Positions 8,815-17,717 of a stretch of DNA of 35,387 nt are shown here, piece by piece. The first letter of the stretch is position 1, and every line of letters starts with the position of its first letter. Made by a program: the position numbers and the translations under genes. Below the pieces are notes generated by a model, which searched no databases, was not told the origin of the DNA, and worked only from the letters and a program-made list of their open reading frames with translations. The stretch spans positions 1 to 35,387 of the forward strand of contig JBATTK010000125.1 in NCBI GenBank assembly GCA_049670505.1, in the 5' to 3' direction. This stretch comes from JBATTK01 sp049670505. GTDB lineage: Bacteria; Bacteroidota; Bacteroidia; Flavobacteriales; Flavobacteriaceae.

Positions 8815-10290
8815 TTATTTTTTAAGTTTTCTCGTTTTTATTTCTAAGGGATCATCTGCCAAATCCCCTGTTTTTACCCTCCATTCCATAAGTACTTTTT
8901 TCAGTTCTTTTTGTTTTTCCGAATATGCCTTCTTTCCGGCCAGATTGATCAATTGTCCGGGATCATTTTCCATGTCGTACAATTCTTCGAAAGGTCTGCC
9001 AGATTCTAGTTGCTTTAATAGCCTATATGGAATCGGATGGGTATTCTTGGCATCCAAAGTAGCCTGATAACTGCGGTTTCCCCAAGCTTTTTCCACCATA
9101 AGATCAGCAGGCAGTTCATACGTTTTTTTAGGCATCAGATTTTGGATGTAATAATAGCTGCCATCAAAAACAACCCTGCTGGGATAATGCTCTGCACGTA
9201 TGGGTCCGTGTGAGTTATGCTCCCCGAATACATAATTCCTGGCCGCTACCTTATCCTGTTCCCCGGAAAAGACAGTTTTGAGGGAGCTTCCCTGAACCGT
9301 TTCGGGGATTGGAATTTTTAGATAATCCAAGATAGTGGGCATAATATCAATATGCGAGATCAGTGCTTCTGAAATCTTACCTTTTTGAATCCCTGGTCCA
9401 CTTGCTATAAAAGGAACATGTAAACCGGCGTAATAGGGAGATGCTTTGGCACGGTGATACGGTTCTCCTTGATCCCCGGCATAAATGATCAATGTATTTG
9501 CCAATTCCCCTTTTTCCCATAGTGCCGAGATGATAGCTCCGGCACAGGCATCCGCCAATTGGACAGAACCGTAATACCTGCTCAAATCTTCCCGCATGGC
9601 GGGAGTATCGGGTAAATAGGCCGGGACTTCAATGGTATCGGTATCCGCAAGAAACTGGGGAAACTTGTTCATATGATGATCAAAGTTACGATGGGGTGGG
9701 CTTACATTGGCTTGAAAAAAGAAGGGTGCGTCCCCCGCATCGGCTATAAACCCGGAAATGACTTTTTTGAACGCTGCGGGGTCGTTTTGCGTGCTGTTTC
9801 TTGCATTGAACGGGAACTTCCATGGGGGACTCATATGGAATTTCTGGGTAATTGCCGTGAAATAACCATGTTGTTGTAAGAGTTCGGGAAGGGTTTGTAT
9901 ATACTCATGGATTCCTACCTTATCCACGATTGAAGATGCTCTTCCAAATTCCTCGTCCCCATCCGACAATTTTGGGGTAATGGTATTTCTCCAATGACCA
10001 TTGCTATGCGGATACATCCCTGTCATGATGGAACTCCTACTGGGAGCGCAGGAAGGGACCACTGCGAAAGAATTGATAAACAGCATTCCTTCCTTGGCCA
10101 ATTGATCTACGTTAGGGGTAGAAATTCCCCTGGTCCCCAGAGCGGATAGATGTGCTCCCTGATCATCGGTTAGTATCAGGACCACGTTCAATGGCTTTTT
10201 GGTTTCCGATTCCTTGATCCCTTTATCCTTACAAGAAAGGATAGCAAAAAGAATAAGGCCCGTTAGCGTAAAGTAACTTTTTTTTTCCAT
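8815..10290 (-). CDS. S1-family sulfatase, heparan N-sulfatase-like, lipoprotein
   Basis: This 491-residue sulfatase has a lipobox ending at Cys20 (AILSC). The formylglycine motif is C81-A-P-S-R85, followed by SSIMTGMYPHSNG; the HSNGHWRN extension is typical of the N-sulfoglucosamine sulfohydrolase-like group. Asp42-Asp43 in LTDDQG are metal ligands. A SHIDIMPTILDYLKIP segment follows in the second half. The family resemblance describes the fold only; in a rhamnose-rich locus the substrate is more likely O-sulfate on an algal oligosaccharide. It follows rhaM by 3 nt and precedes the next sulfatase by 6 nt, so the genes are almost certainly cotranscribed. Confidence 0.92.
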   Translation of the reverse strand: MEKKSYFTLTGLILFAILSCKDKGIKESETKKPLNVVLILTDDQGAHLSALGTRGISTPNVDQLAKEGMLFINSFAVVPSCAPSRSSIMTGMYPHSNGHWRNTITPKLSDGDEEFGRASSIVDKVGIHEYIQTLPELLQQHGYFTAITQKFHMSPPWKFPFNARNSTQNDPAAFKKVISGFIADAGDAPFFFQANVSPPHRNFDHHMNKFPQFLADTDTIEVPAYLPDTPAMREDLSRYYGSVQLADACAGAIISALWEKGELANTLIIYAGDQGEPYHRAKASPYYAGLHVPFIASGPGIQKGKISEALISHIDIMPTILDYLKIPIPETVQGSSLKTVFSGEQDKVAARNYVFGEHNSHGPIRAEHYPSRVVFDGSYYYIQNLMPKKTYELPADLMVEKAWGNRSYQATLDAKNTHPIPYRLLKQLESGRPFEELYDMENDPGQLINLAGKKAYSEKQKELKKVLMEWRVKTGDLADDPLEIKTRKLKK

Positions 10291-10293
10291 TTC

Positions 10294-10608
10294 CTAATCT
10301 ATGTGAAAGACCTCTTCCAGTTCAACCGAAATAGGGCTATGATCCTCATTAGTTTCCATTAAAGTAGACATATGCAACCACCACTTTTTACAGACTTCGG
10401 TCAATGCTATTGCGCCCCACTGTTCTTCGGATTCTATTTCGGCATAACCAAAAAGGATACTTGTTTCCTTATCCAAAAAAATACTATAGTTGTCAACTCC
10501 GTGACTTTTTAGGATTTCTTGTAGTTCTGGCCAAATAGGATGATGTCTTTTTATATATGCTTCGGTTTTATCAGGGTATACCCTCATCTTAAATGCTTTT
10601 CGGATCAC
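10294..10608 (-). CDS. rhaM: L-rhamnose mutarotase
   Basis: This 104-residue protein interconverts the alpha and beta anomers of L-rhamnose. It matches the RhaM family over its full length, including the MIRKAF start, Tyr18 and His22 in the HHPIWPEL segment (equivalent to active-site residues of Escherichia coli RhaM), a SHGVDNYSIFLD segment and the VCKKWW motif. It has no signal peptide, so it is cytoplasmic. It lies inside the operon, 10 nt after the GH99-like gene and 3 nt before a sulfatase. This is strong evidence that the degraded polymer yields free L-rhamnose. The rest of the rhamnose pathway (isomerase, kinase, aldolase or the oxidative route) is not in this window. Confidence 0.95.
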   Translation of the reverse strand: MIRKAFKMRVYPDKTEAYIKRHHPIWPELQEILKSHGVDNYSIFLDKETSILFGYAEIESEEQWGAIALTEVCKKWWLHMSTLMETNEDHSPISVELEEVFHID

Positions 10609-10618
10609 AATATCAGGT

Positions 10619-12442
10619 TTACGGTTGGTTTATGGTATAGCGATAGGTAAAACGGGCGTTGGGGGCCACGTCACCTTGATCATAGAACTTCATAATATCA
10701 CCTGCCGGATCTACATTGTCTCCCCATTTGAATTCAATGTAGCCTTTGGATAGATCTAGCTGTGATCGGGGAACTGCCACCTCCAATTCATTCCCGGATA
10801 CACTTGTATTTAACGGAGTTTTGGTCTGCCATTGCCAATTTCCTTTAGATTCACGTAACAGTATAGCCGTTCCCTCAGATTCTTTTTCGATGAGATACCG
10901 GTACCCTTCCCAATTGGAACTGTCCGGCTTGTCCAATTTAAGAAAAAGAGTCAATTTATCGGACCATTGGGCTTGAGCAAAGTTTTCGGAAAGCTTGAGA
11001 TAGAAGTACAGGTTCTTGTCATCATGGGTGACACGAGCTTCTGTGATATCATTTCTTCCAGAAGTGTTTTCATAGGCGGTAATCCTTCCCCATCCCGGAT
11101 GTGATCTAGGTTGTATATCGCCGAGATGATCGTGATACACGCTCTTTACATTCGTCCAATCCGAAAATTTCCCGTCCATATTGATTCGATGCGGGCGGTG
11201 GTCCATGGGAGATTTTCTACTTCCTTTATATTTTCTGATATTGGCCACCATTTGATAGTAGTAGTTGTCCTTAAAATCACCTTTCATGGGTTCAATATCC
11301 CTACTGAATTCGGCATTGTACTGGTCTACAAAATAGGTTTCACCATCTTTAACGGGCTTGCCCATCATTTTTTTTGCCTTTCCATTATTGAAACGCATAG
11401 CCACCCATTCGTTCCATCCTGTGATGAACACAAATTCAGGATCTACTTCTAAGGCCCTTTTCCATTGCTCTTCAAAGAAAAGCCCTTTTCCGGATTGGAT
11501 ACTGTCCGTAGGGGGCTGTTTGCCCTTATGAAAACTTCTTCCGATATTGGAAATGGGATGTTGGGCCGTAGATACTACTATTTGTTCCGGTTTGTCCGGC
11601 GAATCATGCCAGCCATAGTTCTGCGGGTAATGGTCTATCCAAGGCCACTTGTCCTTACCATCGCCGAACCATTCTTGGCCATCGGTCCATGCCCACGATC
11701 GTCTAAAATTGAAAAACTCCGTTATTTCTGTATTCAAACCTTCTTTATTCCCCATTAAAAGCGGTTTGCCTTTCCAATAAAACCATAGATTTTCATAACG
11801 CCCCTTTTTATAGAATCCCTCATATATTTTTTCCGTAGTCTCTACATGCTTGGTATTGGTCAAAAAAGCGATTTTAGGCACTGCCCAACCCTTTTTCTCA
11901 AGGCCCGAGAAAACCTCACAGATTTTCTCAACTTGTGGCAAATAGGCCAATGCATTGGTCACATCAAAAACAATGACATCGATACCCGCATCGGATAACA
12001 GCTGTGCATGCTTCATAATAACCCATTCGTCATTGGTGAGGTAATAACCAAAATAAGGCTCTCCCCAATGATGAAAGGCCAGTTCCGGTCCGTATTTGGG
12101 ATTGTTCGGATTTTCCTTTAAAATTTTGCTTATATCGTATGGACTTAGGGTATCCGAAGCGGTTTTGGGTTGTACCCCTTCATCGGGCAAAGGTTTGGTG
12201 TGCTGGTCATGACCATGGGCACCCAGCCACGTAAAATAAAAAATACCTACAAATTTGTCCTTTTTTAGCCCTCCCGTTTCATCGTTCAAGGGTAGTTTAC
12301 GCTGAAGGTCATCGGTAGCACTCCACGTATCCGCATATTGTTTGGAAATCAATTGCGGCGATGTTTGCTGTCCATTTAGGACAAAAACACTTATCGTCCA
12401 TAGAAGTATTAAAACCGGTCCGTTGAATTTTGTTATATTCAT
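10619..12442 (-). CDS. GH99/GH71-like putative glycosidase with C-terminal CBM9-like domain
   Basis: This 607-residue protein has a signal peptide (about 1-25, ending NGQ). Residues about 55-405 look like a TIM-barrel of the GH71/GH99 type: GIFYFTWLG near the N-terminus, then DAGIDVIVFDVTNA, and a GWNEW motif with Glu345. Residues about 415-605 resemble a CBM9-like beta-sandwich (MDGKFSDW start, KNLYFYLKL strand). A similar module begins the adjacent CBM9/PKD protein, so the two may share a ligand. The protein is probably periplasmic. It sits between the CBM9/PKD gene and rhaM. GH99 members act on mannose-type substrates, so the family link may reflect fold only. The enzyme activity is inferred and the substrate unknown. 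Confidence 0.7.
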   Translation of the reverse strand: MNITKFNGPVLILLWTISVFVLNGQQTSPQLISKQYADTWSATDDLQRKLPLNDETGGLKKDKFVGIFYFTWLGAHGHDQHTKPLPDEGVQPKTASDTLSPYDISKILKENPNNPKYGPELAFHHWGEPYFGYYLTNDEWVIMKHAQLLSDAGIDVIVFDVTNALAYLPQVEKICEVFSGLEKKGWAVPKIAFLTNTKHVETTEKIYEGFYKKGRYENLWFYWKGKPLLMGNKEGLNTEITEFFNFRRSWAWTDGQEWFGDGKDKWPWIDHYPQNYGWHDSPDKPEQIVVSTAQHPISNIGRSFHKGKQPPTDSIQSGKGLFFEEQWKRALEVDPEFVFITGWNEWVAMRFNNGKAKKMMGKPVKDGETYFVDQYNAEFSRDIEPMKGDFKDNYYYQMVANIRKYKGSRKSPMDHRPHRINMDGKFSDWTNVKSVYHDHLGDIQPRSHPGWGRITAYENTSGRNDITEARVTHDDKNLYFYLKLSENFAQAQWSDKLTLFLKLDKPDSSNWEGYRYLIEKESEGTAILLRESKGNWQWQTKTPLNTSVSGNELEVAVPRSQLDLSKGYIEFKWGDNVDPAGDIMKFYDQGDVAPNARFTYRYTINQP

Positions 12443-12453
12443 TTTTTTTAAGA

Positions 12454-13554
12454 TTATTTAGTTACTACATCCCAAACTTTGGAGCGGATGGATTTTCCTT
12501 CTGGTCCTTTTACGGTAAGTATAACCGTCCATTCCCCGGCCTTTCCATAGCTGTATCCCGGATTTTGTTCCGTTGAACTATTTCCGTCCCCAAAATCCCA
12601 ATGCCAACTTTGGATATTTCCTGTGGACTCATCCTTAAACTGAAACCATCTTTTGGTCCTGTCAATCTCTACGAAAGACCAATCGGCTTCAATAGGTTTT
12701 GTATGCTCCTTCTCTAAAGGCATCAACCTAAAAGTGTTCAGGAAAGAGGCATCATAGATCATTTTGGTATCGTGGGCCAAATTCATGAACGATTCACATT
12801 GCTCGCCATCAAAATCGAGAAAGCACCATGAAAGTCCAATAAGATGGTTCTCTTTTAAGCCGGTAACGGTAGATTTATGAAATCCATCAACCGCCGCGTG
12901 ATCAAAGGGCGTAATCCAAAATTCCATTTTTAGTTGACCACTTTCGCTATGTTTAAAATTGTAATCATAAGCAGCGTTGTAGTGGGGAAATTCTTTGATC
13001 CAAGGAGTGTTGCCCCATATCATTACCCAATCTTTGTTCTGTACCGGTGTGAAAATATGGTAGTTTTGGGCATGTGCACCATGGCCTTTAAAGTGTAGCT
13101 CTTCCACAGGGATTTTTTCTTTGTTGCTATTGTGCTGTTTAATAAAAGGTCCTCCCGATAAATTACCGTCCACCACCAGTTCAAAGATATCCTGACCCAG
13201 TGCAGGGTCGTCAAAATCCCAATAATCGTCCTCCATTTCCAAATAAAAATAGAGTCGGTCCAGGCCTTTTACCCAACCTACTTTTACCGAAATAGTAAAG
13301 TCTTGCGGGTCTAAATCCGTGCCATGGCCAAAGCGGGTATCCATCAGTTGGTCCAGGCCTATGTCGTAGGAGTCGGGGACCATGGCCCAATCGGTAAAAT
13401 CCCCATCAATACGCGGGATTTTATCTTTTGGAAATTGATATATTTTGTATTCCTTATCGGGTATCGAAAAAGAGATCAAGCTAGCTGCGAAAAAGATGGT
13501 CAGACCTATTGGGAAAACCATTCTTAGTTGTCTTTTTATCTGCTTTCCCTTCAT
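12454..13554 (-). CDS. Secreted protein with CBM9-like and PKD domains
   Basis: I do not recognise a characterised family for this 366-residue protein. A hydrophobic N-terminal segment (about 12-30) could be a signal peptide or an uncleaved anchor. Residues about 45-230 resemble a CBM9-like sugar-binding fold, with an IDGDFTDW start and DRLYFYLEMEDDYWDFD. The C-terminal 65 residues are a PKD domain with the hallmark WDFGDGNSS. No catalytic motif is evident. The start codon overlaps the stop of the upstream gene by 4 nt (ATGA), and the GH99-like gene follows 11 nt later, so translation is probably coupled. A binding or accessory role for the operon's enzymes is likely but inferred. Confidence 0.7.
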   Translation of the reverse strand: MKGKQIKRQLRMVFPIGLTIFFAASLISFSIPDKEYKIYQFPKDKIPRIDGDFTDWAMVPDSYDIGLDQLMDTRFGHGTDLDPQDFTISVKVGWVKGLDRLYFYLEMEDDYWDFDDPALGQDIFELVVDGNLSGGPFIKQHNSNKEKIPVEELHFKGHGAHAQNYHIFTPVQNKDWVMIWGNTPWIKEFPHYNAAYDYNFKHSESGQLKMEFWITPFDHAAVDGFHKSTVTGLKENHLIGLSWCFLDFDGEQCESFMNLAHDTKMIYDASFLNTFRLMPLEKEHTKPIEADWSFVEIDRTKRWFQFKDESTGNIQSWHWDFGDGNSSTEQNPGYSYGKAGEWTVILTVKGPEGKSIRSKVWDVVTK

Positions 13555-15644
13555 TTTCCACCCTTTTTTCTATCCATTAGATAGTAAATATTTTCAGCGA
13601 TCCGGTCCGGCATAATCATCATACCACCGTAATTACCACTGGTACTGCTGTGCGTATCCGGATAGGCATAATCGTATTCTCCCCTGAGATAGCGTTTATG
13701 TGTTTCGGGCAGGTTGTGGGGAAGCCAATTTTTATCAATGGTCTGTGCCGCCATCCATCTAATGGCCGCATTGGTAATGCCTTCTTGATAACGGAGCCAA
13801 TTTATTTCCGGGTCTATTTGATCCCATTTGAGGTCACGACGAGCTATATCCACAAAAACGGCTAAAACCTCCCACTGCACATGGTCACGCACCCAATTTG
13901 CAAAATACCAATCGCTAGAACTGAGCACAGGTTTGGTATTGTAAAGCATAGCCACATCTTTAGGTTCCCATAAATGGGTGAATGCCATAAGGGTACGCAT
14001 CCAATAAATGGCTTTTGTTCTATATTTTTCATCGTTAAACTCCTCATAGGCGATGTAGTTTCCAACTGCGGCATGACCAGCTGCCAAAAGGTTCGCGGCA
14101 TGCAATGGAGTTTCCCAAAAATCACCTGCTTCGGGACGTTGCAACTCCATACAAAAATCAAACGCTTTTTTGGCTGCATCCAAAAAACGTTGTTCCCCGG
14201 TCTCCCTACCAATATCCAATAGCCGTGTGGCGGGGCGTATGGTAATGTCCAATGCAGTTTCTCCTTTGAGCCCCATGGGTTCTATGAAAGAAGTGGCGAC
14301 TTTAAAATCGTCTTTTGTGATGACGTCCGGATCAAAAACAAAGGAGCCATCAGGTTTTTGTTCCGATAACAGTTTTTCTCCTTCCCGTATCATGGCATCT
14401 CTATTGTTGGTATTATTGCCTATCTCCTTGGATGTCCAGTCAATTTTTTGTTGAAGTTCCTTGGATAGCTTGCTTCTTCGGTTCTCGTTTATGTAGCGCA
14501 CTAAAAATTTGGGGATGTTCGGTTTAATTTTATTTTCCGGTCTTTGAACTATTCCAAAACCTTTATTTTCATGCCAAAAATTGGTATTGTAGGCGTTGGC
14601 AATGCGGTTGAGGGTTTCCTTGTAAGACCAGCGTGGGGCAGAGGGTTCCGGTAAGCCGTTTCGCTGCACCCAATCGGTCAATACGTTAACACAGTTACCC
14701 TTGCTTAACCAAAGCTCTGCATCAAAATTGACCATTTGATCGATTTTCAGTTCCAAGGGTATTTTTGCCGTTACTTCATTTTCATGGCCCTCGATTGTAG
14801 CATCGGGCACCATCAATCCCATCAAATGGTTGTTTTTTCGGTCTACAAAATTAGGGGATGCAAAAACCGGTTGTGGTTTATGATCCCTATAGTTGAACCA
14901 TCGTGAAGCGGTCTGTGCGGGATCCCAGGAGAGTCCGATACCGGTACCCTGATGGCTCAATGCCATCAAGGGAACGGAAACCTTGTTTGGATGCGGTGCC
15001 ACTCGCAACGCCCAAGGGTCTTTGAAAAAATCGGTGCCGCTGGTCCATTCATCGTTTATGGCCCAATCTACGCCCGGAAGTAGGGCATCCGCTTTTTCCG
15101 CTTTGAACGAATCTTCCCCTACCTTGAACCAAGGTCCGCGAATATATTCGGCATTATAGTTTCCCGTAGCTTTCAATCTGTACTTTAGTTGTACAAATTG
15201 TGAATCGTTATCAATGGTAAAAGTCACTGTGCCTTTTATGGCAGGCTCTGTAAATGGATAGGCCATCCAATTATGGAACGATGTGCCATCAAGTACTTCC
15301 CTTACCACGATCGATGCCACGTTAAAGATTAATTCTTCGCCATTCCCTGTCTTTCGCTTGGTATAGGTTTCCGCTACAAAACGCACGGGAATATCCTGAT
15401 CTTGGAGCTTTATTTCACCCAAATGTTCTAGGACCGCCATCATTTTCCCTGAGGGGGTCAACACTTCGCCCCAGCACCAGCCCTTGACTCTTTTGTAAAA
15501 GTTCAGTTGTATATGATTATTTCCAAGGGAAACGGATTCGCCTACATAGCTGGTACGTGTAAAGTTTGGGGCATTTTGAGCGTGATTCGCGGCTGGCAGA
15601 AAAATGAAAGCCATTACGATATATAGTCCTCTTAGTAGTTTCAT
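13551..15644 (-). CDS. Uncharacterised secreted protein, probable beta-sandwich plus alpha/alpha-toroid
   Basis: This 697-residue protein has a signal peptide (about 1-22, ending NHA) and belongs to no family I can name. Residues about 25-330 look beta-rich. Residues about 340-690 are helical, with repeated patterns (DAAKKAFDFCMELQRP, HAANLLAAGHAAVGNY, RTKAIYWMRTLMAF) typical of (alpha/alpha)6 toroids. This two-part layout occurs in several polysaccharide lyases and in six-hairpin glycosidases. Aromatic and acidic residues are abundant, for example the DWYFANWVRDHVQWE and YDYAYPDTHSS segments. It is tightly operonic, 3 nt after the GH78-related gene and overlapping the next start by 4 nt. Its place among rhamnosidases and sulfatases suggests a carbohydrate-active enzyme, possibly of an undescribed family; this is inference. 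Confidence 0.65.
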   Translation of the reverse strand: MKLLRGLYIVMAFIFLPAANHAQNAPNFTRTSYVGESVSLGNNHIQLNFYKRVKGWCWGEVLTPSGKMMAVLEHLGEIKLQDQDIPVRFVAETYTKRKTGNGEELIFNVASIVVREVLDGTSFHNWMAYPFTEPAIKGTVTFTIDNDSQFVQLKYRLKATGNYNAEYIRGPWFKVGEDSFKAEKADALLPGVDWAINDEWTSGTDFFKDPWALRVAPHPNKVSVPLMALSHQGTGIGLSWDPAQTASRWFNYRDHKPQPVFASPNFVDRKNNHLMGLMVPDATIEGHENEVTAKIPLELKIDQMVNFDAELWLSKGNCVNVLTDWVQRNGLPEPSAPRWSYKETLNRIANAYNTNFWHENKGFGIVQRPENKIKPNIPKFLVRYINENRRSKLSKELQQKIDWTSKEIGNNTNNRDAMIREGEKLLSEQKPDGSFVFDPDVITKDDFKVATSFIEPMGLKGETALDITIRPATRLLDIGRETGEQRFLDAAKKAFDFCMELQRPEAGDFWETPLHAANLLAAGHAAVGNYIAYEEFNDEKYRTKAIYWMRTLMAFTHLWEPKDVAMLYNTKPVLSSSDWYFANWVRDHVQWEVLAVFVDIARRDLKWDQIDPEINWLRYQEGITNAAIRWMAAQTIDKNWLPHNLPETHKRYLRGEYDYAYPDTHSSTSGNYGGMMIMPDRIAENIYYLMDRKKGGK

Positions 15645-15647
15645 TTT

Positions 15648-17402
15648 TTATTGGATTATAGTTAAGCCTTTTGGGGCATCTATTTCTGTTTTTATGGTAC
15701 CATCGGCATTTTTTTGATGACTGACTTTCAGTACCCCGTATTTGGTGGGAAAACTTCCCTTTGCCCATTCTAGATCTCCCAGATTAGGTGCAATTTTAAT
15801 TCTTTCCCCTGCCTCCGAGACATGGATACCTAAAACATGCTGACTAAGCCATGAGGTAGGGCCACTTGCCCAACCGTGACATAGGCTATGGCGATAACCT
15901 ACATAGCAGTATTCGCCAAAGTCGCCGTGAATATCGGAATTGGTGGTTGGAATAAGCTCATCTACCCTTCCGCTGTTCATAACATTGAGCACGTCAAAAT
16001 CTTCCCAAAAGGTGGTGGCGCCCAAATCCAGCATACCACCCCAATAATCACGGATTACTCTCAGCCCACCGGTGTAATCTTTTGCCTTGGCCATCGCTTC
16101 TAAAATATAGTAGCCGTAAAAGGTAGACATACGCTGCACACCATCTTTGGTAAGGACCTCCCGGTTGACTTTTTCAGCATCTTGCAGATCGGCCAGGGCC
16201 ATTAATGCCGCAGCCTGTTTGGTAGTATTGCCTTCCGGTCGATGTTTTTTAAGCCGTTCCACTACTTTTGTATATTTCTGTTTTAGGTCGTCTCTTTGCA
16301 GTACGCCCATCACATCGGCACCGGCTTCAAAGGTCATGACTATCATGGCCTGTAGGCCTGCATGGACTGCTTTGGGTTTTTCGCTAGTGGGCCAGTCTAA
16401 AAATCTGCCCCCGTCCAATATCTCTTTATTGTCCTTATCGATGAAGGTACTTAGTTGGTCCAGGAGACCGATCATATATTGCTCCTGCTTTTTTAAGTAA
16501 GACAGGTCCCCATGATAATCGTACCAGTTTTTATGGATCAGAATCCACCACATGGAATAGGAACTAATACCATTCATCCATTGTGGTAGTGGATGTTGGT
16601 CCCTGGCCAAATCGAGGCTCTTGGTCACCACCTCATGTTTTCCAAAAACGGTATTGATGGTCATCACCTCCGGATGCATATCGCCTACCCAAACCAGTCG
16701 GTCCCGTTTAATACCGTCCCATAGGTAATTTTGCATATTCAGATGTACGGTATATGCTCCTGTTTCCCATATTTGGTTCAACCTTTCGTCATTGCTCTCA
16801 AAGGATCCCAAATAGGGGATATCCCGATATACGAATGCGGCATCTATGGATTTTATGGGGGCATTTTCTCCCGCTTCCACCACATCGATCCGTAAGAAAC
16901 GAAAACCCGTTTCCCCTACCTCAATGCTTCCCAACCATGGAACTTCTATAATAAAATCGCGTAAGGAATGTTCATTGGTCGCATTCTGTTTACCGCCAAT
17001 ATCGGACATGGCCTCGCCGACCGACTCTCCAAAACGAAGTCTCAATTTTAATGGGGTTTTGCTTGGCCGAATCCCCATGGATATTTTAACTCCTCCATTG
17101 ATTTCCTTCCCATAATCGAGTAAAATACCCGGTTTGTGATTTGTTGTGCTGATGAATCTGAACAGATTTTGGTCGTTCACCGCAACCTGACCATTTCCGT
17201 TTTTTAAAAGTGTTTTCGTATTTTGGAGGAACTCCCCTTGATTATCGGACTGCCAAATAATTTTTTGTGGTGTAAGATAAGTTTTGGCCATATCCGAACG
17301 AGTAGCCTTATCCCTATATGCTTCATCAAAAATAGGCGGCAATTGTCCATAAGAGGACGGAATGAAAATCAGTAAACATATCATCTGAATGATTTTTTTC
17401 AT
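15648..17402 (-). CDS. GH78-related six-hairpin protein with altered catalytic motif
   Basis: This 584-residue protein has a signal peptide (about 1-19). It aligns by eye with the catalytic (alpha/alpha)6 part of GH78 alpha-L-rhamnosidases and their preceding beta-domain, but lacks most of the N-terminal modules of the 920-950-residue GH78 proteins in this window. The usual D-x-P-Q-R-D-E-R-L-G-W-x-G-D motif is replaced by D229-G-I-K-R-D-R-L-V-W-V-G-D241, one residue shorter and without the Glu. The later Trp-Glu pair is kept as W466-E467 in ATTFWEDFD, where GH78 has IWERW. It is the first gene of the eight-gene operon, with its own operator-bearing promoter, and the next gene starts 3 nt after its stop. 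It may be a rhamnosidase of a different subfamily or act on another sugar. Confidence 0.8.
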   Translation of the reverse strand: MKKIIQMICLLIFIPSSYGQLPPIFDEAYRDKATRSDMAKTYLTPQKIIWQSDNQGEFLQNTKTLLKNGNGQVAVNDQNLFRFISTTNHKPGILLDYGKEINGGVKISMGIRPSKTPLKLRLRFGESVGEAMSDIGGKQNATNEHSLRDFIIEVPWLGSIEVGETGFRFLRIDVVEAGENAPIKSIDAAFVYRDIPYLGSFESNDERLNQIWETGAYTVHLNMQNYLWDGIKRDRLVWVGDMHPEVMTINTVFGKHEVVTKSLDLARDQHPLPQWMNGISSYSMWWILIHKNWYDYHGDLSYLKKQEQYMIGLLDQLSTFIDKDNKEILDGGRFLDWPTSEKPKAVHAGLQAMIVMTFEAGADVMGVLQRDDLKQKYTKVVERLKKHRPEGNTTKQAAALMALADLQDAEKVNREVLTKDGVQRMSTFYGYYILEAMAKAKDYTGGLRVIRDYWGGMLDLGATTFWEDFDVLNVMNSGRVDELIPTTNSDIHGDFGEYCYVGYRHSLCHGWASGPTSWLSQHVLGIHVSEAGERIKIAPNLGDLEWAKGSFPTKYGVLKVSHQKNADGTIKTEIDAPKGLTIIQ

Positions 17403-17459
17403 ATTTGGGTCGAATTATTAATTAAAACCATGTCATAACCGTTCATGGACCATTTTTGA

Positions 17460-17505
17460 TAAAAATAGGATTTGGGTTAGGTTTAACTATCCTGCACCAT
17501 ACTGT
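17460..17505 (-). promoter_or_regulatory. PUL operator and promoter, copy B (eight-gene operon)
   Basis: The operator on the minus strand is ACAGTATGGTGCAGGAT (17505-17489), followed after 21 nt by TATTTTTA (17467-17460). The start codon at 17402 is 57 nt further on. This lies in the 315-nt gap between the GH106 and GH78-related genes. Apart from it and the hairpin at 17680-17712, I see nothing else in that gap. Confidence 0.75.
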
Positions 17506-17679
17506 TAACTGCAAATGAAAGTATATTCCCAATTCCATGGGGAATCCCTAAATAGCATCCCATCCTAATCAATTTAACGAAAGCCGTATGCCAACTACCC
17601 GTATTACAAATAGAATTTTAATTTTAGCGTTCAGGGTTTTTAGTTCACTATGGTTTACTTCCTCATTATTTTAACCCGT

Positions 17680-17712
17680 TGTGCATTTTGGATCTTAAAA
17701 TCAAAATGCACA
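17680..17712 (-). terminator. Strong hairpin at the end of the GH106 transcript
   Basis: An 11-bp perfect stem (17680-17690 with 17702-17712) encloses an 11-nt loop and begins 6 nt past the GH106 stop codon. Read on the minus strand it is followed by an A/T-rich stretch but not by a run of T. It may act as a terminator or protect the 3' end from nucleases. Confidence 0.5.
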
Positions 17713-17717
17713 TCAGG

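Noticed and set aside
8597..9067. 156-codon plus-strand open frame across two sulfatase genes
   Set aside because: It is antisense to the end of one sulfatase and the start of the next, with low-complexity Phe/Ser-rich content typical of a shadow frame.
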